From assembly GCA_014896535.1 (NCBI GenBank), contig JADBKE010000004.1:1-37966 (forward strand): a stretch of 37,966 bases of DNA. Reading direction: 5' to 3'. Shown here in pieces: positions 36,020 through 37,966 of this stretch (the first letter of the stretch is position 1; every line of letters begins with the position of its first letter). A program made the position numbers and the translations under genes. The DNA is from Candidatus Fermentithermobacillaceae bacterium. Its GTDB lineage: Bacteria > Bacillota > Sulfobacillia > Fermentithermobacillales > DUSS01. The notes below the pieces were generated by a model that saw only the letters and a list, made by a program, of their open reading frames with translations, was not told the DNA's origin and did no database searches.

Positions 36020-37393
36020 TCAACGGATGGGGGAGCTTTCCGGCGAAGCTCCCGAAGCCGCATCAACGGCGGGGCGGCGTGCGGCATCCGGAGGAAGATG
36101 TTCCACGCCCCGGGTATACCTGTTGCCCGGATTCCAGAGAAGCCACGTGTTGATGCCGTGCTCGTACGAAGCTCTGATCTGCGCCTGGACCTCGGCTGGT
36201 CCGTACTGGATGGTGAGGCTGAAGTCCTGAAGCCACGGTCTTATTTTGGCCCGGCGGCCCTGCGAACGCCTCAAAGCATCGGCCAGAGCTCGTTTTACCA
36301 CTTCGTACGGATGAGCTTCCGGCACTTCAAACCCGTAAATCCCGCTGTTGTAATAGTGCGACGGGTACACCATCGGCGAGATGAAATCCACCACATCGCA
36401 TATTTCCTCGAATTTCTGCCCTATCCCCATATCATCCTCGGCCAGCGTGGTGAATCCGAAAACGTCGGCTGAAAGAAGGACCGGGTTGTCTCCTTCTTTG
36501 AGGGCGTCGTCGATGTATTTCAAGAAGGCTTTGATGCAGGCCGTCCTCGAGCCGAGGCCCCGCTCATCCGGCATGATGACGCCCTCTGTCGCTTTCGGTA
36601 AATTGTCCGGGAACCTGACGTAATCCAGCTGTATTTCGTGAAATCCCATATCCTTTGCCCAGAGGCAGATATTCTTTATGTGCTCCCAGTTCCTCAGATC
36701 GTACGGATTGAGCCACACCATGCCTCCTCTATCCCTCCAGAGGGCGCCGTCGGGCCGGCGTATCGCCCGTTCGGGGTCTACAGCGGCAAGATAGGGGTCC
36801 TGAAAAGCAACGACCCTGGCGATGAGGTAGTATCCGTTTTCCCTCAACAGTCGGATCAGGGCTTTAAAGTGCGTGTAGTCGTGATGACGCCCAAGCACGC
36901 TTTCCGGGGGTGCGCACGGAAGGTATCCGGCGTTATCTTTGACGTCGATGACCAGCGCGTCAAGGCCGGAATCGTCGAGAAACCTGATCAGCGGTAAGAA
37001 ATACTGCGGGTCTCCGGCCGTCCGCATGGTGACGTACACGCCGCGGACCTCCAGTCCCCTGCGCATCAGATCGTTCAGCGCTCGAGTCCTGGCTTCTTCC
37101 GAAATCGCGCCCTTGTCGTGGGCGGCTTTCCCACCGTTCCCCGAAAGCTCCTGGGAAACGGCGGGAGTCCCTTGCGGTTCGCTCCGGGATCCCCCGCGGG
37201 TTTCGGGCAATTGAGCACCCGGCACATCCAGGGGCTGGCCTGCGACGGCCATGGCCAGAGTCACCGGTAGCAGGAGACACAGGGCAACTACGGTCAGCCG
37301 GCCGAGCCCGTTAAAAACCGCGCCGTGGTGCTGCGTACAACCGGTTTTACCGGGCGATCCCGTGCTCTTCCGAGAGTCTAGATGCTTGAACAA
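36020..37393 (-). CDS. DUF4015 putative glycoside hydrolase, membrane-anchored or secreted
   Basis: An N-terminal hydrophobic segment (RLTVVALCLLLPVTLAMAVA, about residues 32-51) acts as signal or anchor. A low-complexity linker and then a TIM-barrel-like domain of the DUF4015 family follow: GVYVTMRTAG, DALVIDVKDNAGYL, YLIARVVAFQDPYLA, EIQLDYVRFPD and ISPMVYPSHYYN. The acidic residues in DVKD and QLDYVRFPD are likely catalytic candidates. 457 aa. The start is a TTG with GGAGGT seven bases upstream; that site lies in a long inverted repeat. The gap to guaB (35846-36019) has no terminator I could identify. Confidence 0.87.
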   Translation of the reverse strand: MFKHLDSRKSTGSPGKTGCTQHHGAVFNGLGRLTVVALCLLLPVTLAMAVAGQPLDVPGAQLPETRGGSRSEPQGTPAVSQELSGNGGKAAHDKGAISEEARTRALNDLMRRGLEVRGVYVTMRTAGDPQYFLPLIRFLDDSGLDALVIDVKDNAGYLPCAPPESVLGRHHDYTHFKALIRLLRENGYYLIARVVAFQDPYLAAVDPERAIRRPDGALWRDRGGMVWLNPYDLRNWEHIKNICLWAKDMGFHEIQLDYVRFPDNLPKATEGVIMPDERGLGSRTACIKAFLKYIDDALKEGDNPVLLSADVFGFTTLAEDDMGIGQKFEEICDVVDFISPMVYPSHYYNSGIYGFEVPEAHPYEVVKRALADALRRSQGRRAKIRPWLQDFSLTIQYGPAEVQAQIRASYEHGINTWLLWNPGNRYTRGVEHLPPDAARRPAVDAASGASPESSPIR

Positions 37394-37398
37394 AGCAG

Positions 37399-37479
37399 CG
37401 ACCTCCGGTCCAGGTGAGAGTACTTCCCCACATTGTTCGTGTTAGACTGGGGTTTACCCTTCTTTGTTCCCGGAGGTCG
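37399..37479 (-). promoter_or_regulatory. Inverted repeat pairing the ribosome binding site of the DUF4015 gene
   Basis: cgacctccgg (37399-37408) and its exact complement ccggaggtcg (37470-37479) enclose 61 bases. In minus-strand RNA the downstream arm is the GGAGGT ribosome binding site of the TTG-started gene, and the upstream arm begins six bases past the CheX-like stop. An inner CCCCA/TGGGG pair can extend the fold. Confidence 0.7.
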
Positions 37480-37484
37480 TAGCT

Positions 37485-37964
37485 CTATTTCGGCCCGAGC
37501 GAATCATACCTGAGAGCTACCGATATTTCCAGGTAACCCACCTTCAACTCGAGAGGGATCACCAGTCGCTGGATATCCAAGGTGGAAATCACGACACCCC
37601 GCCCTGTGATTATCGCCGGTGGAGTCAGGCGGCACCGAAATCCCTCTTCCTCCAGACCAAAGGCAGCTCTTCCGGTGATGATGTTCCCCATCTCGGCGAT
37701 GGCCGACTCGGCCAGAGCGTCGAAGACTGGCACTGGTTCCCCTATCAGGATTGCGGCAATGCTTTTCGCAGTCCTTTCGGACATCGAGTACAGAACGGTG
37801 CCTTCGGCATCGCCCGTCACTCCTATCGCAACGTTTATCTCACCGCTGGTGCATTTGGACGAATCAAGCCTGAGCTGGCCTCTCGTAACTTCCATGTTCA
37901 GATGTTCCTCGAGGAAGCTCAGCGCAGCTTTGAGGAACGGGTTTACGATTTCAGCTTTGAGCAT
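37485..37964 (-). CDS. CheX/CheC-like chemotaxis phosphatase-family protein
   Basis: CheX and CheC proteins dephosphorylate CheY-P. The family's active-site motif ExxN is present in LAESAIAEMGNIITG (Glu91, Asn94), and the start EIVNPFLKAALSFLE matches the CheX N-terminus. A single such motif is typical of CheX. 159 aa, complete, with an ATG three bases from the window end, so its ribosome binding site and upstream neighbours are not visible. No chemotaxis genes lie nearby here; stand-alone CheX-like proteins also occur in other signalling systems. Confidence 0.85.
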   Translation of the reverse strand: MLKAEIVNPFLKAALSFLEEHLNMEVTRGQLRLDSSKCTSGEINVAIGVTGDAEGTVLYSMSERTAKSIAAILIGEPVPVFDALAESAIAEMGNIITGRAAFGLEEEGFRCRLTPPAIITGRGVVISTLDIQRLVIPLELKVGYLEISVALRYDSLGPK

Positions 37965-37966
37965 CC

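Overview
The window reads as chromosome from a moderately high-GC, spore-forming, probably anaerobic and thermophilic Firmicute. Three things point there: a SpoIVFA/SpoIVFB-like pair next to the radical SAM/rng/rplU/prp/rpmA/obg block typical of Firmicutes, an L27 with the cleavable Firmicute N-terminus beside its protease Prp, and a PurF carrying the cysteines of an Fe-S type enzyme. No rRNA, tRNA, CRISPR array or transposase was seen.

Layout. Positions 1-15575 run on the minus strand. In transcription order they hold spoIVFA-like M23, spoIVFB-like M50, a three-gene cassette, a B12-binding radical SAM protein, a DUF2344 protein, rng, rplU, prp, rpmA, obg, nadD, yqeK, an LCP enzyme and the first codons of rsfS. 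Positions 15718-17258 hold three small plus-strand genes: an unknown, a Nudix-like protein and a NusG-domain-II protein. A QueT-like transporter and a purine operon (hpt, purE, purF, purM, purN, purH, purD) run on the minus strand from 25193 to 17271. A PspC peptide (+) and a small membrane protein (-) follow. Next on the minus strand are a barrel-sandwich/KOW-like protein, the mutase reactivase MutL and an FtsX-type ABC exporter (three genes), then a large HTH-TPR regulator. guaB (+) has its own promoter. A DUF4015 putative glycoside hydrolase and a CheX-like protein close the window.

The most interesting part is the cassette at about 9866-13950. A promoter at the 3' end of the spoIVFB-like gene drives a leader that I recognise as a ydaO-type cyclic-di-AMP riboswitch with an intrinsic terminator. 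Behind it are three translationally coupled genes: an ATP-grasp protein that looks like D-Ala-D-Ala ligase but lacks that enzyme's catalytic signature, an opine (octopine/nopaline-type) dehydrogenase, and a one-chain protein joining a cobalamin-binding domain to a glutamate-mutase-E-like barrel. Cyclic-di-AMP riboswitches usually govern potassium and osmolyte transport and wall remodelling. I infer that this operon makes or remodels an amino-acid-derived compound, perhaps an opine-like osmolyte or a wall precursor, under c-di-AMP control. The MutL reactivase at 27335-29107 could service the mutase. The chemistry is unproven.

Start codons were moved inward from the longest open frame wherever a Shine-Dalgarno sequence, family length or overlap with the previous gene favoured it; each entry says so.
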